NCBI GenBank assembly: GCA_004554255.1
Contig: SFNC01000009.1
Location: 1-32,698 of the forward strand
DNA from: Bacteroidales bacterium
GTDB taxonomy: Bacteria; Bacteroidota; Bacteroidia; Bacteroidales; Muribaculaceae
DNA: 32,698 nucleotides
Direction of reading: 5' to 3'
Position 1 is the stretch's first letter; each line of letters opens with the position of its first letter. Of the stretch, positions 24,327 to 31,754 are shown piece by piece. The notes beneath the pieces are model-generated. The model saw nothing but the letters and a program-made list of their open reading frames with translations. It did not search any database and had not been told where the DNA came from. The position numbers were made by a program, and so were the translations under genes.

Positions 24327-26273
24327 TTATATCAGGTCGGTATCGTCTTCTATAACAAGATTGTCGATGATGAAGTTCTGGCGGTCCATGGTATTTTTTC
24401 CCATGTAGAATTCCAGAACGTCGTTTACGCCGTCGTCCTTACGTAGATTCACGCGGTCCAGGCGCATATCCGGGCCTATGAACCCGCGGAACTCGTCCGG
24501 CGAAATTTCTCCGAGACCTTTGAATCGGGTTATCTCGGCATTGTTCTGTCCCACGCGGGCTATGGCACTGAGGCGCTCGTCCTCGCTGTAGCAGTAAGTA
24601 ATGTCGGCGTCGCGGCCCTTGCTGCGCCCGCGTTTCACGGTCTTGGTGTTGGTGACGCGGAACAGCGGCGTCTGCAGCACGTACACATGGCCGCGCTTCA
24701 CCAGGTCTGGGAAGAACTGGAGGAAGAACGTCAGCAGCAGCAGGCGTATGTGCATGCCGTCCACATCGGCATCGGTGGCGATAATCACCTTGTTGTAGCG
24801 CAGGTCGTCCAGCGAATCCTCGATGTTCAGTGCCGCCTGCAGGGCGTTGAATTCGTCGTTCTCGTACACCACTTTCTTGGTGAGACCGTAAGAGTTAAGC
24901 GGCTTTCCGCGCAGCGCGAACACCGCCTGGGTGCGCACATCGCGGATTTTGGTGATGGAGCCGGCAGCGGAGTCGCCCTCGGTGATGAAGATGGATGTGG
25001 ACTCGCGCACCTCGGGGTCGCCCTTGGTGTCGTTGAAGTGTATGGTGCAGTCCAGCAGTTTTTTGTTGTGGACGTTTACTTTCTTGGCCTTTTCACGGGC
25101 GATTTTGGTGACGCCGGCCATGGCCTTGCGCTCGCGCTCGCTCTCCTGTATTTTTCGGAGCATGGCCTCGGCGGTGTTGGGGTTGCGGTGCAGATAGTTG
25201 TCCAGCTCGCGCTTTATGAAGTCGCCGACAAACTTGGCCACAGTGGGGCCGTCGGGGCCCATGCTGCCGGAGCCGAGCTTGGTCTTGGTCTGGCTCTCGA
25301 ACACCGGCTCCTGCACTTTTATGGCCACAGCGGCGACAATGCCGTTGCGAATGTCCGAAGCCTCGAAGTTCTTGGAATAGAATTCCTTGACGGTGCGCGT
25401 GACGGCGTCCTTGAAGGCGGTGAGATGCGTGCCTCCCTGCGTGGTGTGCTGGCCGTTCACAAACGAATAATACTCCTCGCCGTACTGGTTGGCGTGCGTT
25501 ATGGCAACCTCGATGTCCTCGCCGGAGAGGTGGATGGCGGGGTACAGCGGGTCCTTAGTCATATTCTCGTCCAGGAGGTCGAGCAGACCGTTGCGCGAGT
25601 AGAAGCGCTTGCCGTTGAGGATTACGGACAAGCCGACGTTCAGAAAGGTGTAATTCTTTATCAGGGGGATGATGAACTCGTCGCGGAAATGGTAGTCGCG
25701 GAAGATGGAATTGTCGGGCGTGAACTGCACGAAGGTGCCGTTGGGCTCTTCGGTGGGCTCGATGTCCGATTCGCGCACCAGCTGTCCGCAACAGAACGTG
25801 GCGGTCTTCATGCTGCCGTCGCGCACCGAGCGGATTTCAAAGTCCGTAGACAGCGCGTTTACCGCCTTGATACCCACACCGTTAAGGCCCACCGACTTCT
25901 TGAACGCCTTGGAGTCGTATTTACCGCCGGTGTTCATGCGCGCCGCCACATCCACAAGCTTGCCGAGGGGCACACCGCGGCCGTAGTCGCGCACGGTGAC
26001 GGTGGTCTCGGTGACATCCACCACTATGCGCTTGCCGAATCCCATCATGTACTCGTCTATCGAGTTGTCCAGCACCTCCTTGAGCAGCACATAGATGCCG
26101 TCGTCGGCGCCGGTGCCGTCGCCGAGTTTTCCGATGTACATGCCCGGGCGCAGGCGTATGTGCTCGCGCCAGTCAAGGCTCTTGATGTCGTCCTCGCTGT
26201 AATTGGCCGGGGCCCGGCCCTCTATATTGTCCTCGTTGAAAAGTGTATCGTTTGTGTCTGTGTCGATTGTCAT
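24327..26273 (-). CDS. parE: DNA topoisomerase IV subunit B
   Basis: A 648-residue type IIA topoisomerase ATPase subunit. The GHKL ATPase motifs are EVLDNSIDEYMMG, DYGRGVPLGK and GLNGVGIKAVNALS; the TOPRIM domain has FITEGDSAAGSI and TDADVDGMHIRLLL. With ParC, not in this window, it decatenates daughter chromosomes. The assignment to ParE over GyrB rests on length and overall similarity; GyrB of this phylum is similar in size, so some doubt remains. It starts the parE-coaD-ctpA unit with a promoter about 40 nt upstream of the ATG. Confidence 0.9.
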   Translation of the reverse strand: MTIDTDTNDTLFNEDNIEGRAPANYSEDDIKSLDWREHIRLRPGMYIGKLGDGTGADDGIYVLLKEVLDNSIDEYMMGFGKRIVVDVTETTVTVRDYGRGVPLGKLVDVAARMNTGGKYDSKAFKKSVGLNGVGIKAVNALSTDFEIRSVRDGSMKTATFCCGQLVRESDIEPTEEPNGTFVQFTPDNSIFRDYHFRDEFIIPLIKNYTFLNVGLSVILNGKRFYSRNGLLDLLDENMTKDPLYPAIHLSGEDIEVAITHANQYGEEYYSFVNGQHTTQGGTHLTAFKDAVTRTVKEFYSKNFEASDIRNGIVAAVAIKVQEPVFESQTKTKLGSGSMGPDGPTVAKFVGDFIKRELDNYLHRNPNTAEAMLRKIQESERERKAMAGVTKIAREKAKKVNVHNKKLLDCTIHFNDTKGDPEVRESTSIFITEGDSAAGSITKIRDVRTQAVFALRGKPLNSYGLTKKVVYENDEFNALQAALNIEDSLDDLRYNKVIIATDADVDGMHIRLLLLTFFLQFFPDLVKRGHVYVLQTPLFRVTNTKTVKRGRSKGRDADITYCYSEDERLSAIARVGQNNAEITRFKGLGEISPDEFRGFIGPDMRLDRVNLRKDDGVNDVLEFYMGKNTMDRQNFIIDNLVIEDDTDLI

Positions 26274-26313
26274 GGCAATTGTTGCTATACGGCAATGTGG
26301 GGTTTATCAACCC

Positions 26314-26346
26314 ACAAAGTTACAAATATTTCGGCGGAAAAGCAAT
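26314..26346 (-). promoter_or_regulatory. Promoter of parE-coaD-ctpA
   Basis: On the minus strand ATTG (26346-26343), 21 bp, then TAACTTTG (26321-26314). The -7 box is an exact consensus match and the -33 box is one base off. Confidence 0.6.
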
Positions 26347-26402
26347 ACAAAAGCGACAATGGCCACAAAAAATCGCCCCGACGCGTATTTTATCGCCCAT
26401 TC

Positions 26403-26435
26403 TTTGCATTGATTTCGGAAAAATTTGTAATTTTG
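26403..26435 (+). promoter_or_regulatory. Promoter of the DegT/sugar transferase operon
   Basis: TTTG (26403-26406), 21 bp, then TAATTTTG (26428-26435). Transcription should start near 26442, about 225 nt before the aminotransferase start codon. Confidence 0.7.
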
Positions 26436-26448
26436 CATATTAAACGTT

Positions 26449-26466
26449 ATGATGGCAACGCCATGA
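26449..26466 (+). CDS. Five-codon leader ORF (MMATP)
   Basis: ATG ATG GCA ACG CCA TGA is the first reading frame on the predicted transcript, about 7 nt from its start. Its TGA overlaps the ATG of the next short ORF as ATGA, an arrangement typical of coupled translation. Whether it is translated is unknown. Confidence 0.3.
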   Translation: MMATP

Positions 26467-26636
26467 GCAGTTGGCGAAGCCGGGGTGATGACGCGGGAAA
26501 AGGCCCCGCGCCACACTCCAAGTATCTGTCAAGGAGCAGAATGCAAAGTCGTAACGCTACAAAAATTGACATCACAACTAAATGTTGCCCGGAAACAGGC
26601 AACCGTATACAGACCAATGCAGACTGTTGCGCTTGA
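26463..26636 (+). CDS. 57-codon leader ORF with Cys pairs
   Basis: A small ORF in the leader of the aminotransferase gene. The product is basic and Ser-rich for about 35 residues (SSWRSRGDD, HSKYLSRSRMQSRN) and then carries two Cys-Cys pairs, TTKCCPETGN and the terminal NADCCA. It has no signal peptide or known domain that I recognise. It ends 31 nt before the aminotransferase ATG. It might be a regulatory leader peptide or a real small protein, or it might be untranslated. It also extends a long shadow frame antisense to parE, which I ignore; only the part after the promoter is considered. Confidence 0.35.
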   Translation: MSSWRSRGDDAGKGPAPHSKYLSRSRMQSRNATKIDITTKCCPETGNRIQTNADCCA

Positions 26637-26667
26637 CGCTTTTCTGCGATAGAACATGATTTAGAGC

Positions 26668-27909
26668 ATGAACGTAAAAAGGAATATACCGTTTTCGCCG
26701 CCGGACATGTCGGAGGCCGAGCTTAACGAGGTTGGCGAAGCCCTGAAATCGGGGTGGATCACCACCGGCCCGAAAACAAAGAAATTCGAGTTCCTGATTT
26801 CTCAGTACTGCCACACGGACAGATATGCCGCCGATGGCAAGCAGCTCCCCACCACCGCATGTCTCAACTCGGCAACGGCATGCATGGAGATGGCCCTGCG
26901 CGTGCTGGGCGTAGGCCCCGGCGACGAGGTGATTGTCCCCGCATACACTTATACCGCCACCGCCAGCGCCGTGTGCCACACCGGCGCACACCCCGTGATG
27001 GTGGACTGCGCAACGGGCACATACGAGATGGACTACGACAAGATGGCCGACGCCATCACCGCCCGCACCAAGGCGGTGATTCCCGTAGACCTCGCCGGAA
27101 TAGTCTGCGACTACGACAAGGTCTTTGCCGCCGTTGAGAGCCGCAAGCATCTCTTCAAGCCCGGAAACGACATGCAGGCGCTGTTCGACCGCTGCATCGT
27201 TAACGCCGACTGCGCACACGCCTTCGGCGCTATGTGGCACGGGAAAATGTGCGGCGAAATCGCCGACTTCTCATCGTTCTCGTTCCACGCCGTCAAGAAC
27301 CTCACCACCGCCGAAGGCGGCGCTCTTACATGGAACAGCCGCCCCGGACTGGACGACACCGCCATCTACAAGCATCTGCAACTGCTCTCCCTGCACGGAC
27401 AGAACAAGGACGCGCTGGCCAAAACACAGCTCGGCGGTTGGGAATACGACATTATCGGCACCTGGTTCAAGTGCAACATGACCGACATAATGGCCGGAAT
27501 AGGTCTGGCGCAGTTCCGCCGCTACCCCGAGCTGCTGCGCCGCCGCCGCGAAATTATAGAACGCTATAACGTGGCCCTGGAGCCGTTCAATGTGGAGGTC
27601 CTGCCCCACTACGGAAACGACCACTGCAGCTGCGGACACCTGTACCTGGTGCGCCTGCTGGGCGCGACAATGGAGCAGCGCAACGAGGTTATCGTGAAGA
27701 TGGCCGAGCGCGGAATAGCCACAAATGTGCACTACAAGCCCCTGCCCATGATGACCGCATACAAGGCTCTGGGCTACGACATAAAGGACTTCCCGCAGGC
27801 GTACGACAGATTCCACAACGAAATAACCCTGCCGCTGCACACACGCCTCAGCGACGACGATGTCTCATATATTATAGATAACTTCACGGACATAATTTCC
27901 AAGCTGTGA
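26668..27909 (+). CDS. DegT/DnrJ/EryC1/StrS-family sugar aminotransferase
   Basis: A 413-residue PLP enzyme that transaminates keto sugars on nucleotide carriers. Family landmarks are the IPFSPPDMSEAELNEVGEAL start, SGWITTGPKTKKFE, PAYTYTATASA (about 91-100), the PLP-contacting Asp in NADCAHAFGA (D181) and the Schiff-base lysine in SFHAVKNLTTAEGGAL (K210). Which amino sugar it makes is not clear; the partner sugar transferase suggests a lipid-linked glycan whose first sugar is an amino- or diamino-hexose, as in PglE/PglC-type pathways. It overlaps the next gene by 4 nt (GTGA) and sits behind a long leader. Confidence 0.92.
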   Translation: MNVKRNIPFSPPDMSEAELNEVGEALKSGWITTGPKTKKFEFLISQYCHTDRYAADGKQLPTTACLNSATACMEMALRVLGVGPGDEVIVPAYTYTATASAVCHTGAHPVMVDCATGTYEMDYDKMADAITARTKAVIPVDLAGIVCDYDKVFAAVESRKHLFKPGNDMQALFDRCIVNADCAHAFGAMWHGKMCGEIADFSSFSFHAVKNLTTAEGGALTWNSRPGLDDTAIYKHLQLLSLHGQNKDALAKTQLGGWEYDIIGTWFKCNMTDIMAGIGLAQFRRYPELLRRRREIIERYNVALEPFNVEVLPHYGNDHCSCGHLYLVRLLGATMEQRNEVIVKMAERGIATNVHYKPLPMMTAYKALGYDIKDFPQAYDRFHNEITLPLHTRLSDDDVSYIIDNFTDIISKL

Positions 27910-28508
27910 GACTGTCGGCAAAGCGAGTTTTCGATGTTGTGGCATCAGGCCTGGGGCTGCTGGTGCTCTCGCCGGTATTCGCCGCGATGGCCGTGTGGAT
28001 AAAAGCCGATTCCAAAGGGCCGGTGTTCTACCGCCAGACCCGCGTAGGCCGCGACAACAAGGACTTCAGCCTGTACAAGTTCCGCAGCATGCGCCCCGAC
28101 GCCGACAAGGGCAGCCTGATAACCATAGGCGAACGCGACCCGCGCATCACCCGCTCGGGATACTTTATCCGCAAGTACAAGCTGGACGAGCTGCCGCAGC
28201 TGATAAACGTGTTCCGCGGCGACATGAGCCTCGTGGGCCCCCGCCCCGAGGTGCGCAAGTACGTGGACATGTACACCCCGGAGCAGATGCGCGTGCTGTC
28301 CGTGCGCCCCGGAATAACTTCGCTGGCATCCATCAGATACCGTAACGAAAACGAAATCCTCGCCGCCAGCGACGACCCCATGCGCACGTACATAGAAAAG
28401 GTGATGCCGGACAAACTGCGCATAGACCTGGAGTATGTGAACCGCGCGACTCTGCTGAACGACATTCGTTTAATCTTCAACACCTTGTGGGAGATTATAG
28501 CCCGATAA
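27906..28508 (+). CDS. Bacterial sugar transferase (PglC/WcaJ-type, minimal form)
   Basis: A 200-residue monotopic phosphoglycosyl transferase that moves a sugar-1-phosphate from a nucleotide sugar to undecaprenyl phosphate at the inner membrane. There is one N-terminal hydrophobic re-entrant segment (about 8-31), then the core motifs LYKFRSMRPDAD, KLDELPQLINVFRGDMSLVGPRPE and a VRPGITSLASI region. It lacks the extra N-terminal membrane helices of WcaJ/WbaP, so it is the short PglC-like form. The start is GTG, overlapping the stop of the aminotransferase. A palindrome CCCGAT-A-ATCGGG (28501-28513) spans its stop codon but has no T-run. Confidence 0.93.
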   Translation: MRLSAKRVFDVVASGLGLLVLSPVFAAMAVWIKADSKGPVFYRQTRVGRDNKDFSLYKFRSMRPDADKGSLITIGERDPRITRSGYFIRKYKLDELPQLINVFRGDMSLVGPRPEVRKYVDMYTPEQMRVLSVRPGITSLASIRYRNENEILAASDDPMRTYIEKVMPDKLRIDLEYVNRATLLNDIRLIFNTLWEIIAR

Positions 28509-28649
28509 TCGGGCGGCGATGACCGTCGCGGACGGGCGCAGACAGCCACCGCGCCCGGCAGCCGGCAGCCGTTTGCGGTTTACGACCGCTAAAATATGCT
28601 AATTTTAGGGCTAATCAGCAAAAAATCAGCAGAAAAATCAAACTTTATT

Positions 28650-28680
28650 GCGGCCAATTCAAAAAAAATTACGATATTTG
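28650..28680 (+). promoter_or_regulatory. Possible promoter of HU gene
   Basis: GATATTTG (28673-28680) resembles the -7 box with a weak first half; TTG at 28648-28650 is 22 bp upstream. It would give a leader of about 90 nt. This match is clearly poorer than the other promoters listed. The preceding stretch from 28509 is GC-rich and then A-rich, with no gene. Confidence 0.35.
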
Positions 28681-28775
28681 CAGTCGCATTCTTTGGAAGA
28701 GCGTATGCTCCGACACCTTAAATGCCTAATTAGCAACGTTATTTGTATCATAAACTTATAAATAATCATTAAACA

Positions 28776-29048
28776 ATGACTAAAGCCGACATCGTTAACG
28801 AGATTTCTAAAAGCACCGGCATCGAGAAAGCCGTAGTGCTCGAAACCGTTGAAAAATTCATGGAGACTGTCAAAGACTCACTCGCACAGGGCAACAACGT
28901 ATACCTGCGCGGTTTTGGCAGCTTCATCATCAAAACACGTTCTGAAAAGACAGCTCGTAATATCTCCAAAAACACTACCATCATCATCCCGGAACACAAA
29001 ATCCCCGCTTTCAAGCCCGCCAAAGTGTTCATGGACGAGGTTAAGTAA
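28776..29048 (+). CDS. hup: HU-family DNA-binding protein
   Basis: A 90-residue histone-like protein that dimerises and bends DNA. It starts with MTKADIVNEISKSTGI, followed by the GNNVYLRGFGSFIIKTRSEKTARN core (family: v.l.gFGtF...ra.R.grnP). The tip of the beta-arm reads NTTIIIPEHKIPAFKPAK rather than the usual pattern with the DNA-intercalating Pro directly after Asn, a variant I associate with Bacteroidetes HU paralogues. Length is typical. It is followed after 65 nt by a tiny basic gene on the same strand. Confidence 0.95.
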   Translation: MTKADIVNEISKSTGIEKAVVLETVEKFMETVKDSLAQGNNVYLRGFGSFIIKTRSEKTARNISKNTTIIIPEHKIPAFKPAKVFMDEVK

Positions 29049-29113
29049 CTGAGCGTCTACAGATAAGACAAACACAACATAAAGTATAATATTAACCTAA
29101 ACATCTGACAACA

Positions 29114-29203
29114 ATGCCCAGCGGAAAGAAAAGAAAAGGCCACAAGATGGCTACGCACAAGCGCAAAAAACGTCTGAGAAAGAATCGTCACAAGAAGAAG
29201 TAA
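29114..29203 (+). CDS. 29-residue Lys/Arg/His-rich basic protein
   Basis: The ORF runs ATG to TAA and encodes MPSGKKRKGHKMATHKRKKR followed by LRKNRHKKK. Of 29 residues, 18 are Lys, Arg or His, with no acidic residue. It lies between HU and rng. From memory, nearly identical tiny ORFs (MPSGKKRKRHK...) occur in many Bacteroidetes, usually unannotated; conservation at this size suggests a ribosomal or RNA-binding accessory protein. A ribosomal role is only a hypothesis. The codons are ordinary, and the upstream bases (CATCTGACAACA) have no Shine-Dalgarno. Confidence 0.8.
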   Translation: MPSGKKRKGHKMATHKRKKRLRKNRHKKK

Positions 29204-29234
29204 TCGTTACGATTTCACAGATTTTGTCACATAC

Positions 29235-29335
29235 AAGAACGGACTTTCAGCCGGGAATGCGCAGCTATACTGCCAGCTACGGCTAAAGTTTGTTCTTTGT
29301 GATATTATGGAGCGGGGGTCTGCACACATCCCCGC
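29235..29335 (+). promoter_or_regulatory. Structured 5' leader of rng
   Basis: Two hairpins lie in the 179-nt gap before rng. The first pairs 29235-29252 with 29281-29297 (17 pairs, one bulged C, two G-U). The second pairs GCGGGGGT (29312-29319) with ATCCCCGC (29328-29335). Neither is followed by a T-run. RNase E in E. coli controls its own mRNA through 5' UTR hairpins; a similar feedback role here is an inference. Confidence 0.5.
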
Positions 29336-29382
29336 CATACCACGAAACAACTCAACACTCACCATAATCAAACCACAGGCTA

Positions 29383-31401
29383 ATGAAAAGCGAACTTATT
29401 GTAGATTCACGGCCCGACGAGGTGTCCATAGCTTTGCTTGAGGACACACGTCTGATGTCGCTGCAGAAAGAATCGCGCAACATAGCGTATGCTGTGGGCG
29501 ACATATACCTGGCAAAGGTGAAAAAGCTGATGCCGGGCCTCAATGCCGCCTTTGTGAATGTTGGATACGAACGCGACGCATTCCTGCACTATCTGGACCT
29601 CGGCCCGCACTTTGCATCGTACACAGAGTTCATGACCGCACTCCTGGACCCCAAAACGAAAAGCGTGCCAGCCCTCTCCAAGATGAAACTGCGCCCCGAC
29701 ATAGACAAGCACGGTTCCATTACCGAGCAGCTGGAATCCGGGCGCCAGCTTATGGTGCAGATCGTCAAAGAACCCATCTCGTCGAAAGGACCTCGCCTCA
29801 CAACCGAAATCACGTTTACCGGGCGCTACCTGGTGCTGATTCCTTTCAGCGACAAAATCTCTATCTCGCAGAAAATCAAGACCACCGAGGAAAAAGTGCG
29901 CCTGCGCCAGCTGATGGAGTCCATCAAGCCCAAGAACTTTGGCGTTATAGTACGCACCTCGGCCGAGGGCAAACGCGTTGCCGAGCTCAACCACGAGCTG
30001 AAAACCCTGGTGAGATACTGGGAAGAGGCATGCGAAAAAGCCCGAAAAGCCGAATGTCCCGCGCTGGTTTTCCAGGAGGAAAGCCGTATTCTGGGTATGC
30101 TGCGCGATGTTTTCTCCCCCTCCTTCGAGGCCATACACGTAAACGACGCCGAAACTTACAAACAAATACACGATTATGTATCGCTCATCGCTCCCGAGCG
30201 TGTGGACATCGTAAAGCTGTACCAGAAACCCCAGCCTATCTTCGATGCCTTCTCGGTAACAAAACAGATTAAATCGTCGTTCGGAAAAACGGTCTCGTTC
30301 AAGCAAGGTGCATACATAATCATCGAGCACACGGAGGCACTGCACGTAATTGACGTAAACTCCGGCAACCGCACCAAAGCCACCAACACCCAGGAAACCA
30401 ACGCGTTAGAGGTGAACATCCGCGCCGCCGACGAGATTGCGCGCCAGCTCAGGCTCCGTGACATGGGCGGTATCATTGTCATTGACTTTATTGACATGAA
30501 CAAGGCCGAGCACCGCCAGGAGCTGTACGACCACATGCGCGAGGTGATGGCAAACGACCGTGCCCGCCATAACATCCTGCCCCTCAGCAAATTCGGCCTG
30601 ATGCAGATTACCAGGCAGAGGGTACGCCCCGTGCTGGACATCGTCACCGAGGAAACCTGCCCGTCATGCTTCGGAAAGGGAACCGTACAGCCGTCGCTGC
30701 TGTTTACCGACGTCGTAAAGGAGAAAATAGAATACGTCTCCACGCAGCTGGGACTCAACAACTTCCGCGTATACCTGCACCCTTACGTTGACGCATACCT
30801 CAAGAAGGGATGGCTACTCAGCGAATCGGCGAAATGGCGCCGCTCCTTAGGCAAAAAATTCAAAATTTACCCCGATGAATCCCTGGCGTATCTGCAGTAT
30901 CGTTTTGTAGACGCCGATGGCAACGAGGTGGATGTAAAACAGGAAAAAGACACCAACTCCACCACCGAGGAAAAGAAAAAAATCAAAGCCACCGAACGCG
31001 GCAAGGAGTCCGAAGAAGTGGCTACCGAAGTCCTGAAGGAAGCAAAAGCCGAGAAGCCGGCTGAGAAACAGCCACAAAAGGCCGAGAAGAAACCCGCGCC
31101 GAAGGCCACAAAAGCGGAGCCGAAAGCTAAACCCGAGTCCGAAAAGGTAGAGAAAGCGGAGAAACCGCAGAAACCCAAGGAGGAGACTCCTAAAGCCCAA
31201 AAGGCTGCGAAACCTAAGGCTGCGAAGGCCGACAAATCGGCAACCGAGGCTGCCGAGCCGGCACAGGAACCGGCCAAAGAGCCTAAAAAGCCGCGTACAC
31301 GCCGCCGCCCGGCCGCAAAAAAACAGCCCGAGGCGCCCGATGCCGAAGCCAAGGCTCCGATTGCCCTCCTCCCCAGTGCCGAACCCGACACAAAAGATTA
31401 A
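29383..31401 (+). CDS. rng: Ribonuclease E/G family endoribonuclease with long Lys-rich tail
   Basis: A 672-residue endonuclease for rRNA maturation and mRNA decay. The S1 RNA-binding domain occupies about 36-125. The catalytic DNase I-like region carries HVIDVNSGNR (D324) and IIVIDFIDM (D368), the metal-binding aspartates, and the zinc link CPSCFGKG has C426 and C429. The conserved core ends near 520. Residues about 520-672 are an unstructured Lys/Glu/Ala/Pro-rich tail with repeats such as KAEKPAEK and PKAAKADKSA, ending in a more basic KKPRTRRRPAAKK patch. Plain RNase G proteins stop near 500-520, so the tail is an add-on that could bind RNA or partners as the RNase E tail does. A strong terminator follows. 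Confidence 0.95.
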   Translation: MKSELIVDSRPDEVSIALLEDTRLMSLQKESRNIAYAVGDIYLAKVKKLMPGLNAAFVNVGYERDAFLHYLDLGPHFASYTEFMTALLDPKTKSVPALSKMKLRPDIDKHGSITEQLESGRQLMVQIVKEPISSKGPRLTTEITFTGRYLVLIPFSDKISISQKIKTTEEKVRLRQLMESIKPKNFGVIVRTSAEGKRVAELNHELKTLVRYWEEACEKARKAECPALVFQEESRILGMLRDVFSPSFEAIHVNDAETYKQIHDYVSLIAPERVDIVKLYQKPQPIFDAFSVTKQIKSSFGKTVSFKQGAYIIIEHTEALHVIDVNSGNRTKATNTQETNALEVNIRAADEIARQLRLRDMGGIIVIDFIDMNKAEHRQELYDHMREVMANDRARHNILPLSKFGLMQITRQRVRPVLDIVTEETCPSCFGKGTVQPSLLFTDVVKEKIEYVSTQLGLNNFRVYLHPYVDAYLKKGWLLSESAKWRRSLGKKFKIYPDESLAYLQYRFVDADGNEVDVKQEKDTNSTTEEKKKIKATERGKESEEVATEVLKEAKAEKPAEKQPQKAEKKPAPKATKAEPKAKPESEKVEKAEKPQKPKEETPKAQKAAKPKAAKADKSATEAAEPAQEPAKEPKKPRTRRRPAAKKQPEAPDAEAKAPIALLPSAEPDTKD

Positions 31402-31442
31402 TTCGTATCCCACACACGCGCATACCTATTGCGCTAACTATT

Positions 31443-31473
31443 AAGGACATGGCTCGCCGCCATGTCCTTTTTT
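31443..31473 (+). terminator. Terminator of rng
   Basis: A perfect 11-bp stem, AAGGACATGGC (31443-31453) with GCCATGTCCTT (31459-31469), loop TCGCC, followed by T to 31473. Confidence 0.9.
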
Positions 31474-31654
31474 GGCGCTGTTATAGTGGCCCGCCTGCGT
31501 GCGAAAAGACGATAATTGTTACCGAATGTTAAAGTTTCGGTATTTTCTCAAAGGCGATTAAACAAAATGTACCCTTAGTGCGTCTTATATATACAACAGC
31601 ACAAAAGCACAGTGATTATAGAATCACACAAGCTTTAGGAACGAATTTGATTAG

Positions 31655-31726
31655 TTTTTTCATAGGATTAGATTTTTAAGGTTTTCAGAAAGATTGGAGG
31701 TCGCGATGACTACCAATCTTTTTTTA
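31655..31726 (+). ncRNA. Small terminator-capped RNA, copy 2
   Basis: TTTTTTCATAGGATTAGATT, then TTTAAGG, repeats the block of copy 1 (TTTTTCATGGTATTAGATTT, AAGGT). It is followed by a hairpin (31689-31721) whose outer nine pairs, AAAGATTGG with CCAATCTTT, differ completely from copy 1, while the inner GTCGCGATGAC with loop GCGAT is identical. A T-run ends it at about 31725. The 5' boundary given is the start of the shared block, not a mapped transcription start. Confidence 0.6.
31689..31726 (+). terminator. Intrinsic terminator of small RNA copy 2
   Basis: The outer stem is 31689-31697 with 31713-31721, then an A-A mismatch, then an inner stem of four pairs around loop GCGAT, followed by T through 31725. 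Confidence 0.8.
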
Positions 31727-31754
31727 TGCCCCTACCCCAATGTTTCCTTGCGCG

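Larger units (their letters stand above)
26274..26667. other. Divergent control region between parE and the DegT gene
   Basis: It contains the minus-strand parE promoter (26314-26346), with a small GTGGG/CCCAC hairpin in the parE leader, the plus-strand DegT promoter (26403-26435) and a plus-strand leader of about 225 nt with short ORFs and a hairpin (26584-26603, GTTGCC/GGCAAC). I tested the leader by eye against common riboswitches and found no match. Confidence 0.6.
31402..31754. other. Intergenic region between rng and lrgB
   Basis: It holds the rng terminator, then about 170 nt of A/T-rich sequence containing a small perfect hairpin GTGATT-ATAG-AATCAC (31612-31627), then small RNA copy 2 with its terminator. 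The stretch directly before copy 2 has no exact TAnnTTTG box, so its transcript start is uncertain and may lie as far back as about 31580. No protein-coding gene is seen. Confidence 0.6.

Noticed and set aside
24687..26636. 649-codon plus-strand frame opposite parE
   Set aside because: Almost entirely antisense to parE, whose motifs are all present. Only the last 57 codons, downstream of a real promoter, were kept as a possible leader ORF.
26440..26667. Cobalamin, TPP or other known riboswitch before the DegT gene
   Set aside because: The GC-rich hairpin segment lacks the conserved cores of these classes. Kept only as an unexplained leader.
28501..28513. Terminator after the sugar transferase gene
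   Set aside because: The six-pair palindrome overlaps the stop codon and has no T-run. Read-through into the HU region cannot be excluded.
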